DNA of 64,000 bases from Staphylococcus sp. 17KM0847. Lineage in GTDB: Bacteria > Bacillota > Bacilli > Staphylococcales > Staphylococcaceae. Location: contig NZ_CP040781.1 in NCBI RefSeq assembly GCF_013463155.1, positions 186,001-250,000 on the forward strand. Direction: 5' to 3'. Made by a program: the position numbers and the translations under genes. Below the pieces are notes generated by a model. The model saw only the letters and a list, made by a program, of their open reading frames with translations. It did no database searches and was not told the DNA's origin. This document shows, piece by piece, positions 10,066 through 18,283 of the stretch. The stretch's first letter is position 1; each line of letters begins with the position of its first letter.

Positions 10066-10842
10066 ATGAAAATAATAAACTTAGGTACGTCTCACCAAGC
10101 AGCATTTTACGTTGCAACAGAGTTATATAAACAAATGTTGCTTAATAAAGAGAGTAAGTTAGGGCTGGCAACAGGTGGTACGATGATTGAAATGTATAAA
10201 GCACTCGTTACGCTTTTGCAAAACAATCGGTTAGACGTCTCTCAAGTTGAAACATTTAATTTAGATGAATATATCGGTTTAGATTCAGATCATCCAGCGA
10301 GCTATCATTATTATATGCGTCATATTTTATTTGATCGTTATCCAATGTTTGATACAGCTAAAATACATCTGCCGAGTGGTATCACCGAAGATGCAGATGA
10401 AGAAGCTTTGAGGTATGAAGCGTTACTTGATAAACGTGGACCTGTCGATATTCAGATATTAGGCATTGGCCAAAATGGACATATTGGCTTTAATGAGCCG
10501 GGAACACCGTTTGACAGCCTGACACATCGTGTAGATTTAACAGAGAGTACAATAGAAGCAAACAGTCGTTACTTCGATAATAGAGAGGATGTTCCCAAAC
10601 AAGCTATTTCTATGGGGTTACAATCAATTATGAAAGCAAAGCGTATTATTTTATTGGCTTTTGGTGCGCATAAAAAACAAGCGATAGCACAACTGGCTTC
10701 TGGGAGGATTACGCCCGAAGTTCCTGCAACTATTTTACACCAACATCCGAATGTTGAAGTTTATGTTGATCATGCAGCAATGGTAGATTTGAATAGTCAA
10801 AATGTGGGTTTGGATGAGAGCTGTCGAGGGGACCAAGTATAG
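10066..10842 (+). CDS. nagB: Glucosamine-6-phosphate deaminase
   Basis: The 258-residue enzyme converts glucosamine-6-phosphate to fructose-6-phosphate and ammonia. Signature segments are LGLATGGTM, FNLDEYIGL and GIGQNGHIGFNEPG, and the usual length is matched. GAGGAG precedes the ATG; nanE ends 6 bp upstream. The window has no nagA (GlcNAc-6-phosphate deacetylase), which is needed to connect NanE to NagB, so that step must be encoded elsewhere. The position upstream of hxlAB matches S. aureus. Confidence 0.92.
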   Translation: MKIINLGTSHQAAFYVATELYKQMLLNKESKLGLATGGTMIEMYKALVTLLQNNRLDVSQVETFNLDEYIGLDSDHPASYHYYMRHILFDRYPMFDTAKIHLPSGITEDADEEALRYEALLDKRGPVDIQILGIGQNGHIGFNEPGTPFDSLTHRVDLTESTIEANSRYFDNREDVPKQAISMGLQSIMKAKRIILLAFGAHKKQAIAQLASGRITPEVPATILHQHPNVEVYVDHAAMVDLNSQNVGLDESCRGDQV

Positions 10843-10961
10843 CAAAACGCATTTTGTATCTCCGGTGAACGTTCTTATTTTTATCACGTTTAGTCATTTT
10901 ATGTGTGGGTAGAACAAATAATGTGATATAAATTTAATCAATGTAGGAGTTGAGTAGAACG

Positions 10962-11597
10962 ATGGAATTACAATTAGCGATTGATTTGTTAGATAAGGAA
11001 GCAGCAGCAAATCTAGCAAAGCAGGTGACAGACTATGTAGATATTGTCGAAATTGGTACACCGATTGTGATTAATGAAGGGCTACCAGCAGTTCAACATT
11101 TGAAAGATAGTGTGAAAGATGAAGATGTTAAAGTTTTAGCAGATCTTAAAATTATGGACGCAGCAGACTACGAAGTGAGTCAAGCTGTGAAATATGGGGC
11201 AGATATTATAACCATCTTAGGTGTAGCAGAAGATGCATCCATCAAAAATGCAGTTGCAGAAGCCCATAAACACGGTAAAGCATTATTAGTAGACTTAATT
11301 GCAGTACAAAATTTAGAACAACGTGCAAAAGAAATAGATGAAATGGGTGCGGATTATATTGCAGTACACACAGGCTATGACTTACAAGCAGAAGGACAAT
11401 CGCCGTTAGAGAGTCTACGCAAAGTAAAATCTGCAATTACCCATGCGAAAGTAGCAGTAGCAGGTGGTATTAAGCCTGATACTATTGAAGAGGTTGTAGC
11501 TGAAGCACCAGATTTAATCATTGTTGGTGGTGGCATTGCCAATGCAGATGATCCACGTGAAGCAGCAAGACAATGCCGAGCAATCATTGAAGGGTGA
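10962..11597 (+). CDS. hxlA: 3-hexulose-6-phosphate synthase
   Basis: The 211-residue enzyme of the orotidine-phosphate-decarboxylase superfamily condenses formaldehyde with ribulose-5-phosphate (ribulose monophosphate pathway). It has the conserved DLKIMDAADYE segment, the IAVHTGYDLQAEGQSP stretch and the phosphate-binding VAGGIKP and IIVGGGIANA motifs. The ATG at 10962 is used because an upstream in-frame TTG sits directly against the AGGAG site. hxlB follows 4 bp later. The pathway serves formaldehyde detoxification and pentose supply in non-methylotrophs. Confidence 0.9.
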   Translation: MELQLAIDLLDKEAAANLAKQVTDYVDIVEIGTPIVINEGLPAVQHLKDSVKDEDVKVLADLKIMDAADYEVSQAVKYGADIITILGVAEDASIKNAVAEAHKHGKALLVDLIAVQNLEQRAKEIDEMGADYIAVHTGYDLQAEGQSPLESLRKVKSAITHAKVAVAGGIKPDTIEEVVAEAPDLIIVGGGIANADDPREAARQCRAIIEG

Positions 11598-11601
11598 TAA
11601 A

Positions 11602-12147
11602 ATGCAACAACCAAAATATCAATTGATCTTAGATGAACTCTCTCAATTACTGCACCAAATAGACATACAATCAGTCAAACAGTTAACCACATATATTATG
11701 AATGCAAACGCAGTGTTTGTAGCGGGAAAAGGGCGTTCGGGGCTTGTGGCACAGAGCTTTGCGATGCGCCTCAATCAACTGGGAAGACAAGCGTATGTCG
11801 TAGGTGAAACAACAACACCACCGATTCAGAAGGGGGATTGTTTGTTGTTTATCTCTGGCTCAGGAAGTACAGCACATTTGCAATATCTTGCGGATAAGGC
11901 GACGTCAGTTGGTGCGATGATTTTGTTGATTACAACAGAACAGGAGACGCCTATTGGAGAATATGCCGATTCAACGGTGATATTACCAGCAAGTACAAAG
12001 CATCGTGTGGAAGGCTCAATACAACCAATGGGCAGTTTGTTTGAACAGAGCAGTCAAATTATATTGGATAGTATTGTTTTAAATATGCAGGAACAACTCA
12101 ATATGGATGAGCAAGACATGCAACGAAATCATGCGAATTTAGAATAA
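11602..12147 (+). CDS. hxlB: 6-phospho-3-hexuloisomerase
   Basis: The 181-residue SIS-domain enzyme converts 3-hexulose-6-phosphate to fructose-6-phosphate. Motifs include VAGKGRSGLVAQ and FISGSGSTAHL, the sugar-phosphate-binding loops. The start at 11602 (MQQPKYQL) has AAGGGTG upstream and lies 4 bp after hxlA; the longer frame overlapping hxlA is rejected. A hairpin terminator follows at 12259. Confidence 0.9.
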   Translation: MQQPKYQLILDELSQLLHQIDIQSVKQLTTYIMNANAVFVAGKGRSGLVAQSFAMRLNQLGRQAYVVGETTTPPIQKGDCLLFISGSGSTAHLQYLADKATSVGAMILLITTEQETPIGEYADSTVILPASTKHRVEGSIQPMGSLFEQSSQIILDSIVLNMQEQLNMDEQDMQRNHANLE

Positions 12148-12258
12148 TAATGACGAGATGGGGACGTAGAAAAAATTGTACCCAATCAGTAAGTTAATAG
12201 ATGCAAATAGCAGTAGGCGTATGAAATGGAAACACGTGTACTGCGAGTTAATTAGGCT

Positions 12259-12312
12259 AGAGCGAGACAGAGCTTTTTCAAAAATGGGCTTCCTGTCTCG
12301 CTCTCTGTTTTT
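12259..12312 (+). terminator. Terminator after hxlAB
   Basis: A 12-bp perfect stem AGAGCGAGACAG/CTGTCTCGCTCT (12259-12270 with 12293-12304) is followed by a T-rich stretch. GAGACAG-type hairpins of this kind are common between staphylococcal genes. Otherwise nothing is seen in 12148-12361. Confidence 0.7.
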
Positions 12313-12361
12313 ATCTTGAAGTCAAATATATATACTGACATAAATATTTTCTTGGCGTGAA

Positions 12362-12390
12362 TTGTCAGAAAAAGTAAATATTGCTATGAT
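12362..12390 (+). promoter_or_regulatory. Candidate promoter of the PBP4-like gene
   Basis: TTGTCA (12362-12367) and TATGAT (12385-12390) are spaced by 17 nt, with TG two bases before the -10. The gene starts 26 nt downstream of the -10. Confidence 0.6.
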
Positions 12391-12416
12391 AAAGTTATTC
12401 AAAAAAGAGGGAGTTT

Positions 12417-13676
12417 ATGGGTATGGTAAGGAGGTTTTTTAAGTGTTTGCTTGGACTGATGCTTTTTAATATGTTAGTGACTTCGAATGTTGAAGCGATG
12501 ACAACCCCTTATAATATGGCGAAAAAGCATCAATCACAGGCAATGCAACAGTATCAGCCTGAAAGTGCATTGACTGTGTCACAAACAGGTCAGATTTTAT
12601 ATGATTATCGTAGTGAAAAATCACTTTATCCAGCATCATTAAGTAAGTTAATGACATTTTATTTAGTTTATGATGCATTGGAAAAAGGTGAGATTCATCT
12701 CACTGATAAAGTGAAAATTACTAAAAATCAACAAGGTGTAGCACAATTGCCGAATGTTTCAACGTATCCCATTCAATCAGGGCAAGTATTTACAGTTGAA
12801 GAACTATTGAAACAATCTATTATGGTTTCAAGTAACGCAGCATCAATGGTATTAGCAGAACATGTGGCAGGCGATACGTCTACATTTACAAAGCAGATGA
12901 ATCAAAAAGCTAAAATGTTAAAGATGAATCATACATATTTTACAAATCCAACAGGCTTGGATAATGCTTGGTTGAAACAATATGCACCTAAAGCATTTCG
13001 CAACGAGGGAAAGACAATGACAACGGCACAAGATATGGGAATATTAGCCACACATCTTGTGAATGATCATCCACAAATTCTTAATATAACCTCAATAAGA
13101 CAAGATATGCAAAAAGCAGGCATCCTTCATACAACGAATTATTCGTTGCCGGGCGAAACAAATGGTATGAAAGGTGTAGAAGGACTTAAAACAGGAACAG
13201 GAGATCAGGGGTATCATTTTGTATTAACAGCGAAACAACAACAATTACGTCTGCAAACAGCAGTTCTGCGTGTTACACCAGCGAATAATATTCATGCAAA
13301 ACATGCAAGACACATTATGGCAAATGGTATTACCGAGGAAATATTTAATCAATATACGTATAAAAAAGTATTGTCACGCGGAGAACAGCGTATTAATGGT
13401 AAAAAATATGAGGTAAAAAAAGACTTATATGATGTAGTACCTAAAACCATGTCTGCATCAGATTATCATTTTAAAGTTGACGAAGAGAAAGAACGTGTGA
13501 CTTTAAAATATAAGCGACATTTTATTTCAGGTTATCATGCACCATCTGTTGCTGTTGAACGCAAAAGTTTATTAAATCTAGTACAGTCTAATATGACGGT
13601 GATCGCTATTGGGTTGATTAGTACAGCGACCTTACTAGGCGGCGTAGCATGGTTAGCTTATAAAAAAGCATCTTAA
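12417..13676 (+). CDS. D-alanyl-D-alanine carboxypeptidase, PBP4-like
   Basis: The 419-residue penicillin-binding protein trims or cross-links peptidoglycan outside the membrane. An N-terminal signal segment (residues about 5-27), SLSK (74-77, nucleophile Ser74), SSN (138-140) and KTG (258-260) are all present. A C-terminal beta-rich domain (from about 310, with LSRGEQRINGKKYEV) precedes a terminal membrane anchor (about 393-414). The C-terminal segment is very like S. aureus PBP4 (pbpD), but that gene lies elsewhere in S. aureus, so this could be a paralogue or a relocated orthologue. GAGGGAG precedes the ATG. Confidence 0.85.
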   Translation: MGMVRRFFKCLLGLMLFNMLVTSNVEAMTTPYNMAKKHQSQAMQQYQPESALTVSQTGQILYDYRSEKSLYPASLSKLMTFYLVYDALEKGEIHLTDKVKITKNQQGVAQLPNVSTYPIQSGQVFTVEELLKQSIMVSSNAASMVLAEHVAGDTSTFTKQMNQKAKMLKMNHTYFTNPTGLDNAWLKQYAPKAFRNEGKTMTTAQDMGILATHLVNDHPQILNITSIRQDMQKAGILHTTNYSLPGETNGMKGVEGLKTGTGDQGYHFVLTAKQQQLRLQTAVLRVTPANNIHAKHARHIMANGITEEIFNQYTYKKVLSRGEQRINGKKYEVKKDLYDVVPKTMSASDYHFKVDEEKERVTLKYKRHFISGYHAPSVAVERKSLLNLVQSNMTVIAIGLISTATLLGGVAWLAYKKAS

Positions 13677-13686
13677 AGTAAAAGAG

Positions 13687-13730
13687 AAAAACCAGTAGAA
13701 GGTCTCTAAGAGATTTCCTACTGGTTTTTT
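13687..13730. terminator. Terminator between PBP4-like and MFS genes
   Basis: A stem AAAACCAGTAG/CTACTGGTTTT flanked by an A-run on the left and T-run on the right can serve both convergent genes. Confidence 0.75.
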
Positions 13731-13736
13731 AATGTA

Positions 13737-14978
13737 TTAAGCCATTTTTGAATGTCTTTCCTCTGTTCTATAAACGATAAGGAAGAAAATAATAGCTGCA
13801 AGTACAAGTAATATAGCTGCAATATAGAATGCTAATACTTTAGAGCCTGTAATATCGCTAATATAACCTGTTAACCATGGTGCAACTACTGAAGATGCCA
13901 TACCAAAGAAGTTAAATGTGCCTAATGCTTTGGCTAATCGATCTTGTGTTACAGAACTCGATACAAAAGTGATGAGCACAGGGTCTATTGCGAGTTTACC
14001 TAGTAAGCCGTAAAGGATTAGAGCAATATAAAGAACTGCTGGGTTAGGTGAAAATACTGTTAAACTAATTGTTAATGCTGCAGCAAGCAATAAGAATAAA
14101 ATCAATTTCAATCGATGCTCACCATGTTTATCGATGTATTTTGAGAAGAACAATGCACCCGGAATGGCGGTAATGGCAACGATAGCTGCAACATAACCAA
14201 CAGAAGATTGTGCAAAGCCTTTTTCGGACACTAAAAATGATGGAAGCCATGTCACAATCATGTAGTAACCATAACAAGTAGCAAAATAAACGAAGTATGT
14301 TGCAAGTTGTTTGGGTGCAAAAAGTGTCGCATCTTGTGTTGTGCTATCATTGGAAACTATTGCTTTTTCAGCTTTTACATGATCTGCTTGCTGTTTATCA
14401 CTCTTAATAAATGTCATGAAAATAAAAGTAACAGCAAGAATAATAACAGCAACTATATATAACATATAGTTCCATTGTACGTTTAAACCGGCAACTAATA
14501 CAGATGAGCCAACGAGTCCAATGACCATACCTAAGGCAGAACCACTGTTGATGATGGCATTAGAGAATGATTTCTTTTCTTTTGGCATATGTTTAGCAGA
14601 AAGAGAGTAAGCCGCACCATAATATGATCCAGTTGAAATACCGGCAACTAAAGCACCTAAATAAACTTGTGTAATTGTTGAGCTTGTCCCTATAATAATA
14701 GCCGCTGCTGCAAAGCCTAAGAATGCAGGGATCAGTACACGCTTTTGTCCGAACTTATCAACAAGTGCTCCAGACGGGATTTGCATACCTGTATAAGCAA
14801 AGAAATATATTGAAGCGACTAGCCCCATTTGAGAGTCACTAATATCGCCTAAAGCATCCTGTATTTGTGGGTAAATGGGTGTTAATATTGTTCGATATAT
14901 CCAAATCGCAACCCATCCTAAAACAAGGGCGACAATAATCTTTTTGTAATAATTGTCATTTGATTTAATATTGTCCAT
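13737..14978 (-). CDS. MFS transporter, ureide-cluster associated
   Basis: The 413-residue protein has 12 predicted membrane segments, with a long cytoplasmic loop around residues 195-220 between the two six-helix bundles. The first-loop motif GALVDKFGQKRV (about 75-86) is the MFS signature. The substrate is not readable. It is transcribed with or just downstream of the PucR regulator gene (114-bp gap, same strand), so transport of a ureide or a pathway end product such as oxamate is a reasonable inference. GAGGAGG precedes the ATG. Confidence 0.75.
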   Translation of the reverse strand: MDNIKSNDNYYKKIIVALVLGWVAIWIYRTILTPIYPQIQDALGDISDSQMGLVASIYFFAYTGMQIPSGALVDKFGQKRVLIPAFLGFAAAAIIIGTSSTITQVYLGALVAGISTGSYYGAAYSLSAKHMPKEKKSFSNAIINSGSALGMVIGLVGSSVLVAGLNVQWNYMLYIVAVIILAVTFIFMTFIKSDKQQADHVKAEKAIVSNDSTTQDATLFAPKQLATYFVYFATCYGYYMIVTWLPSFLVSEKGFAQSSVGYVAAIVAITAIPGALFFSKYIDKHGEHRLKLILFLLLAAALTISLTVFSPNPAVLYIALILYGLLGKLAIDPVLITFVSSSVTQDRLAKALGTFNFFGMASSVVAPWLTGYISDITGSKVLAFYIAAILLVLAAIIFFLIVYRTEERHSKMA

Positions 14979-15092
14979 AATGATATCCTCCTCAACCTTA
15001 TAGGTGTGTACTTAAAGGATAGGTGATAATAGTGAGGAGGACATTAGTGTAAATAGACAAACTTATTTTTACTTATGTCTAATTTGACTAAA

Positions 15093-16697
15093 TTATAAAG
15101 TAAGATGTTCTGAAGTGAAGATGGCTAATCGAATATCTAATGAGTTTTTAGGATTACTAATATCCATTTTTAAGAGTTCTTCACATTTATTAATTCGGTA
15201 TTTAACTGTATTTCGATGTACATACATTAATGAAGCAGTCTTTGTAATATCGCACTGGTTTTCCATATAAACTTTTAGTGTTTTTTTCAATTCTTTATCT
15301 TTTGTTTGTGTAGGATAGGCAAGAGGCCCTAACGTATAGATAACAAAAGGTCTTAACTTATCAACGGGAATTAATTGTAACAACTCTTCAACATTTTTAG
15401 AGCGATAAATTTCGATAAACTCTTTAACATAACTATTATTATGCGTATCATAAACTTCATTTGCTTCAATAAAAGATAAACTGATTTGTTTAAAATCTGT
15501 GACTTGGTTCCCAATGCCAAAAGATAATGAACTATTGAATATTTTCTTGTATTCTTTTTGAAGGAATTTACAGTATTCAATATAGTTTTCATGTTTTTTC
15601 TGCATTAAAATAACAAATTCAAAGTCATTGTGTAAACCATAGATACTAATATGGTCATCTATGGTTTCTAACATTTCTTTAAGCCACGCAAAAGTCATTT
15701 GGTAACGCTCACTTAAATAAATACTATTTTCCATTCCTTCTTCTCGGTCTACCCCACAAATAATGACTTGATAATAGTTTGAGTGTTTAAGGTGATACTG
15801 TTTGAAAAAGTCTGGGTTCTGACTAATATCAATGGGAGAGCTATCTTTCGACTTCATCAGAGATTCAAAAAATTGATTGATATCTTCTTGTTGCTGAGCA
15901 ATGAGTCTCTTTTCTTTGTAGATTGCAAAACTCAGTACATTGACGGCTTGTTCAATGGCTAAATAACTAAAAGGATAGGTTAATTTTTGTATTTCTAAAA
16001 TCATAATATAATACGGAAAATAATTGAAAGCGGGTACTTCGTAAACGGCATACTCATTTTCATCAAAATCTACCTTTTTACTTTGACTATTGAAGTTATC
16101 TGTGAATTTTTTTAAATAATAGTTAGATGCTCTTGGATTTTTTCTGAAATATTGACTTTCACTTTCGATTTTCAAAAAAGGATTGATGAGTAAAATAGGT
16201 GCTTTAATTAGCTTTGAAAGTTGGTCTATTACTTTATCAATCGTATATTCATTAACAATCATTTTGTTCATTTTTTGTTGTAAATCTAATGCGAAGTTTA
16301 ACTTTTCATTTTCATCATCAGCAAGGTAAGAAGCGATTTCGTGCGTGATTGAACCAAGCTTCCAATAATATGGAATTTCAATGAGAGGAAATTGTAATTT
16401 ATTTGCATAATCAATAACTTCTGGGTCTACCTTTTGGAGAAATCTTGAAAGCTTAATACCTAGACCTGCAACATTAACGCTATATAATTCATCAATAAGT
16501 TGAATTAAGCCATGTTGATTGTCTTTATAGCTCATTGCAGTTGTTAAAAGTAATGTATTCTCAGAAATGTAATCTTTAATATCAGGTGTTTCGGATATAT
16601 CTACAAATTCAACGACACGTTGTAAGTCTCCTTTACTATTAATGAGTTTGAGTCCAGAGAATAATTCAATGGCCATGATGTCTTTTAATACAGTCAT
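15093..16697 (-). CDS. pucR: PucR-family transcriptional regulator
   Basis: The 534-residue protein has an N-terminal PucR domain (residues about 1-125, including ISENTLLLTTAMSY), a central GAF/GGDEF-like region and a C-terminal PucR helix-turn-helix (about 470-525, TKTASLMYVHRNTVKYRINKCEELL split across two helices). In B. subtilis PucR activates purine and allantoin catabolism genes. It is divergent from the allantoin permease-allantoinase operon, which it most likely regulates in response to a ureide. GGTGGAG precedes the ATG. Confidence 0.85.
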   Translation of the reverse strand: MTVLKDIMAIELFSGLKLINSKGDLQRVVEFVDISETPDIKDYISENTLLLTTAMSYKDNQHGLIQLIDELYSVNVAGLGIKLSRFLQKVDPEVIDYANKLQFPLIEIPYYWKLGSITHEIASYLADDENEKLNFALDLQQKMNKMIVNEYTIDKVIDQLSKLIKAPILLINPFLKIESESQYFRKNPRASNYYLKKFTDNFNSQSKKVDFDENEYAVYEVPAFNYFPYYIMILEIQKLTYPFSYLAIEQAVNVLSFAIYKEKRLIAQQQEDINQFFESLMKSKDSSPIDISQNPDFFKQYHLKHSNYYQVIICGVDREEGMENSIYLSERYQMTFAWLKEMLETIDDHISIYGLHNDFEFVILMQKKHENYIEYCKFLQKEYKKIFNSSLSFGIGNQVTDFKQISLSFIEANEVYDTHNNSYVKEFIEIYRSKNVEELLQLIPVDKLRPFVIYTLGPLAYPTQTKDKELKKTLKVYMENQCDITKTASLMYVHRNTVKYRINKCEELLKMDISNPKNSLDIRLAIFTSEHLTL

Positions 16698-16770
16698 ATC
16701 TCCACCAACTTTTTATTTTATTGTACAAAACAACCAAAAAAATTTTTATATATGTTCATTCTGACATATA

Positions 16771-16786
16771 AAGAAAGCGCATACAA
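16771..16786 (+). promoter_or_regulatory. Candidate cre (CcpA) site upstream of allantoin permease
   Basis: AAGAAAGCGCATACAA matches the cre consensus WTGNAARCGNWWWCAW at all but one defined position. It lies 57 bp before the permease ATG and overlaps a possible -10 (TACAAT, 16782-16787). This would give carbon catabolite repression of the operon. Confidence 0.6.
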
Positions 16787-16842
16787 TAGTACATTTTTAA
16801 TAAAGCGAAGGATTCTTCCAAAAACGTAGGAGGAGGTTTGAA

Positions 16843-18282
16843 ATGGTTAGTGATAATAGGCGACTTCACCTATATGAAGAGAGAGGTTACAACAAGGATA
16901 TCATTCCTAAGACACAAGAGCAACGAAACTTCAATACGTTTAACTATTTTACGTTGTGGATGGGAGCGGTGCATAACATACCTAACTATACAGCAGTAGG
17001 TGGATTTTTATTATTAGGTTTATCTCCATTGCAAGTGATGATGGCTCTTGTTATTAGTTCGATAGCTATTGGTATTTTATTAGCTGTCAATGGTTATGCA
17101 GGTTCGAAATACGGTATCCCTTTTGCTATGCATTTAAGGTTAACTTATGGTGACTTAGGTGCAAAATTACCGGGTATTTTACGAGGTGTTATTGCTGGGA
17201 TTGCATGGTTCGGACTTCAAACATATGCAGGTGCACTTGCGTTAGTCGTACTTTTAGATAAGTTATTCCCAGGATTTGCAGATATTGGTGGAGGGGGTAA
17301 ATTTCTAGGATTGACAGCATCTGCTGCAATTGCATTCTTTATTTTCTGGATTATTAACTTTGCGATTGGCTTCGGTGGAGGATCTATCCTGAATAAATTT
17401 ACTGCGATCTTAAATCCATTAATATACATTATATTTGGTGGTATGGCGATATGGGGGATTAAAGTAGGAGGTGGTATAGGAAATATCATGTCTTATGATT
17501 TATCTACTCATAGCAGTTATCCCGTAATATTAGGATTTCTCGTTGTAATGAATTCTTTAATTGCTGTTTGGGCAGCACCAGGAGCAAGTGTGGCAGACTT
17601 CACACAAAATGCAAAGTCTACACGTTCACAAGTTATTGGGCAAATTGGAAGTGTAGTTGTCGCTCATATTTTATTTGCGATTTCAAGTGTATGTATTTTA
17701 ATTGGGGCATCAATATTTAGTGGGACACAAGAATGGAATATTTTATACATTATTGGACAATGGGATAGCTTGACTGCAATTATCTTTGCAATGGGTGTAT
17801 TGTTGATGACAACGATTTCTACGAATGCAACGAGTAACATTATCCCAGCAGCCTATCAGTTGAGTGCACTTATGCCGAAACTGATTACATATAAACGAGG
17901 TGTAATTGTGGCTGCAGTGATTAGTGTATTAATTATGCCATGGAAGATGATGGAAAACAGCGATAGTATCTTTATGTTCTTAAATCTAATCGGTGCAATA
18001 CTTGGTCCAGTAGCAGGCGTTATGATTGCGCATTTCTATCGTGTTATTCATAAGCAGGTTGATTTGGATAGACTTTATTTTGATACGCACAATCCACCAG
18101 CAGACCTTGAGCGTATTAATAAGAAAGCATATATTGCTACAATCATCGGTGTCGTCATCTCATTTTTAGGATTTTTACCAGGTTTAAAAGTGATTTCAGA
18201 TTTATCATGGTTTATCGGATTTACAACAGCAGGATTAATATATTTAATATTAAAAAAATTCGGAAAAAGAAAGGTGAAATAA
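16843..18282 (+). CDS. pucI: Allantoin permease (NCS1 family)
   Basis: The 479-residue membrane protein has about 12 helices. The N-terminal NYTAVGGFLLLGLSPLQVM stretch and helices resemble NCS1 nucleobase/allantoin transporters (PucI, AllP). It imports allantoin by cation symport. AGGAGGAGG gives a very strong ribosome site. allB starts 1 bp after the stop, so the two are one transcription unit. The divergent pucR and a candidate cre site flank it upstream. Confidence 0.88.
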   Translation: MVSDNRRLHLYEERGYNKDIIPKTQEQRNFNTFNYFTLWMGAVHNIPNYTAVGGFLLLGLSPLQVMMALVISSIAIGILLAVNGYAGSKYGIPFAMHLRLTYGDLGAKLPGILRGVIAGIAWFGLQTYAGALALVVLLDKLFPGFADIGGGGKFLGLTASAAIAFFIFWIINFAIGFGGGSILNKFTAILNPLIYIIFGGMAIWGIKVGGGIGNIMSYDLSTHSSYPVILGFLVVMNSLIAVWAAPGASVADFTQNAKSTRSQVIGQIGSVVVAHILFAISSVCILIGASIFSGTQEWNILYIIGQWDSLTAIIFAMGVLLMTTISTNATSNIIPAAYQLSALMPKLITYKRGVIVAAVISVLIMPWKMMENSDSIFMFLNLIGAILGPVAGVMIAHFYRVIHKQVDLDRLYFDTHNPPADLERINKKAYIATIIGVVISFLGFLPGLKVISDLSWFIGFTTAGLIYLILKKFGKRKVK

Positions 18283-18283
18283 C

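Noticed and set aside
16722..16745. Possible PucR box upstream of pucI
   Set aside because: The minus-strand TTTTTTTGGTTGT resembles the B. subtilis PucR box core TTGGTT, but flanking positions mismatch and no second copy was found before allC.
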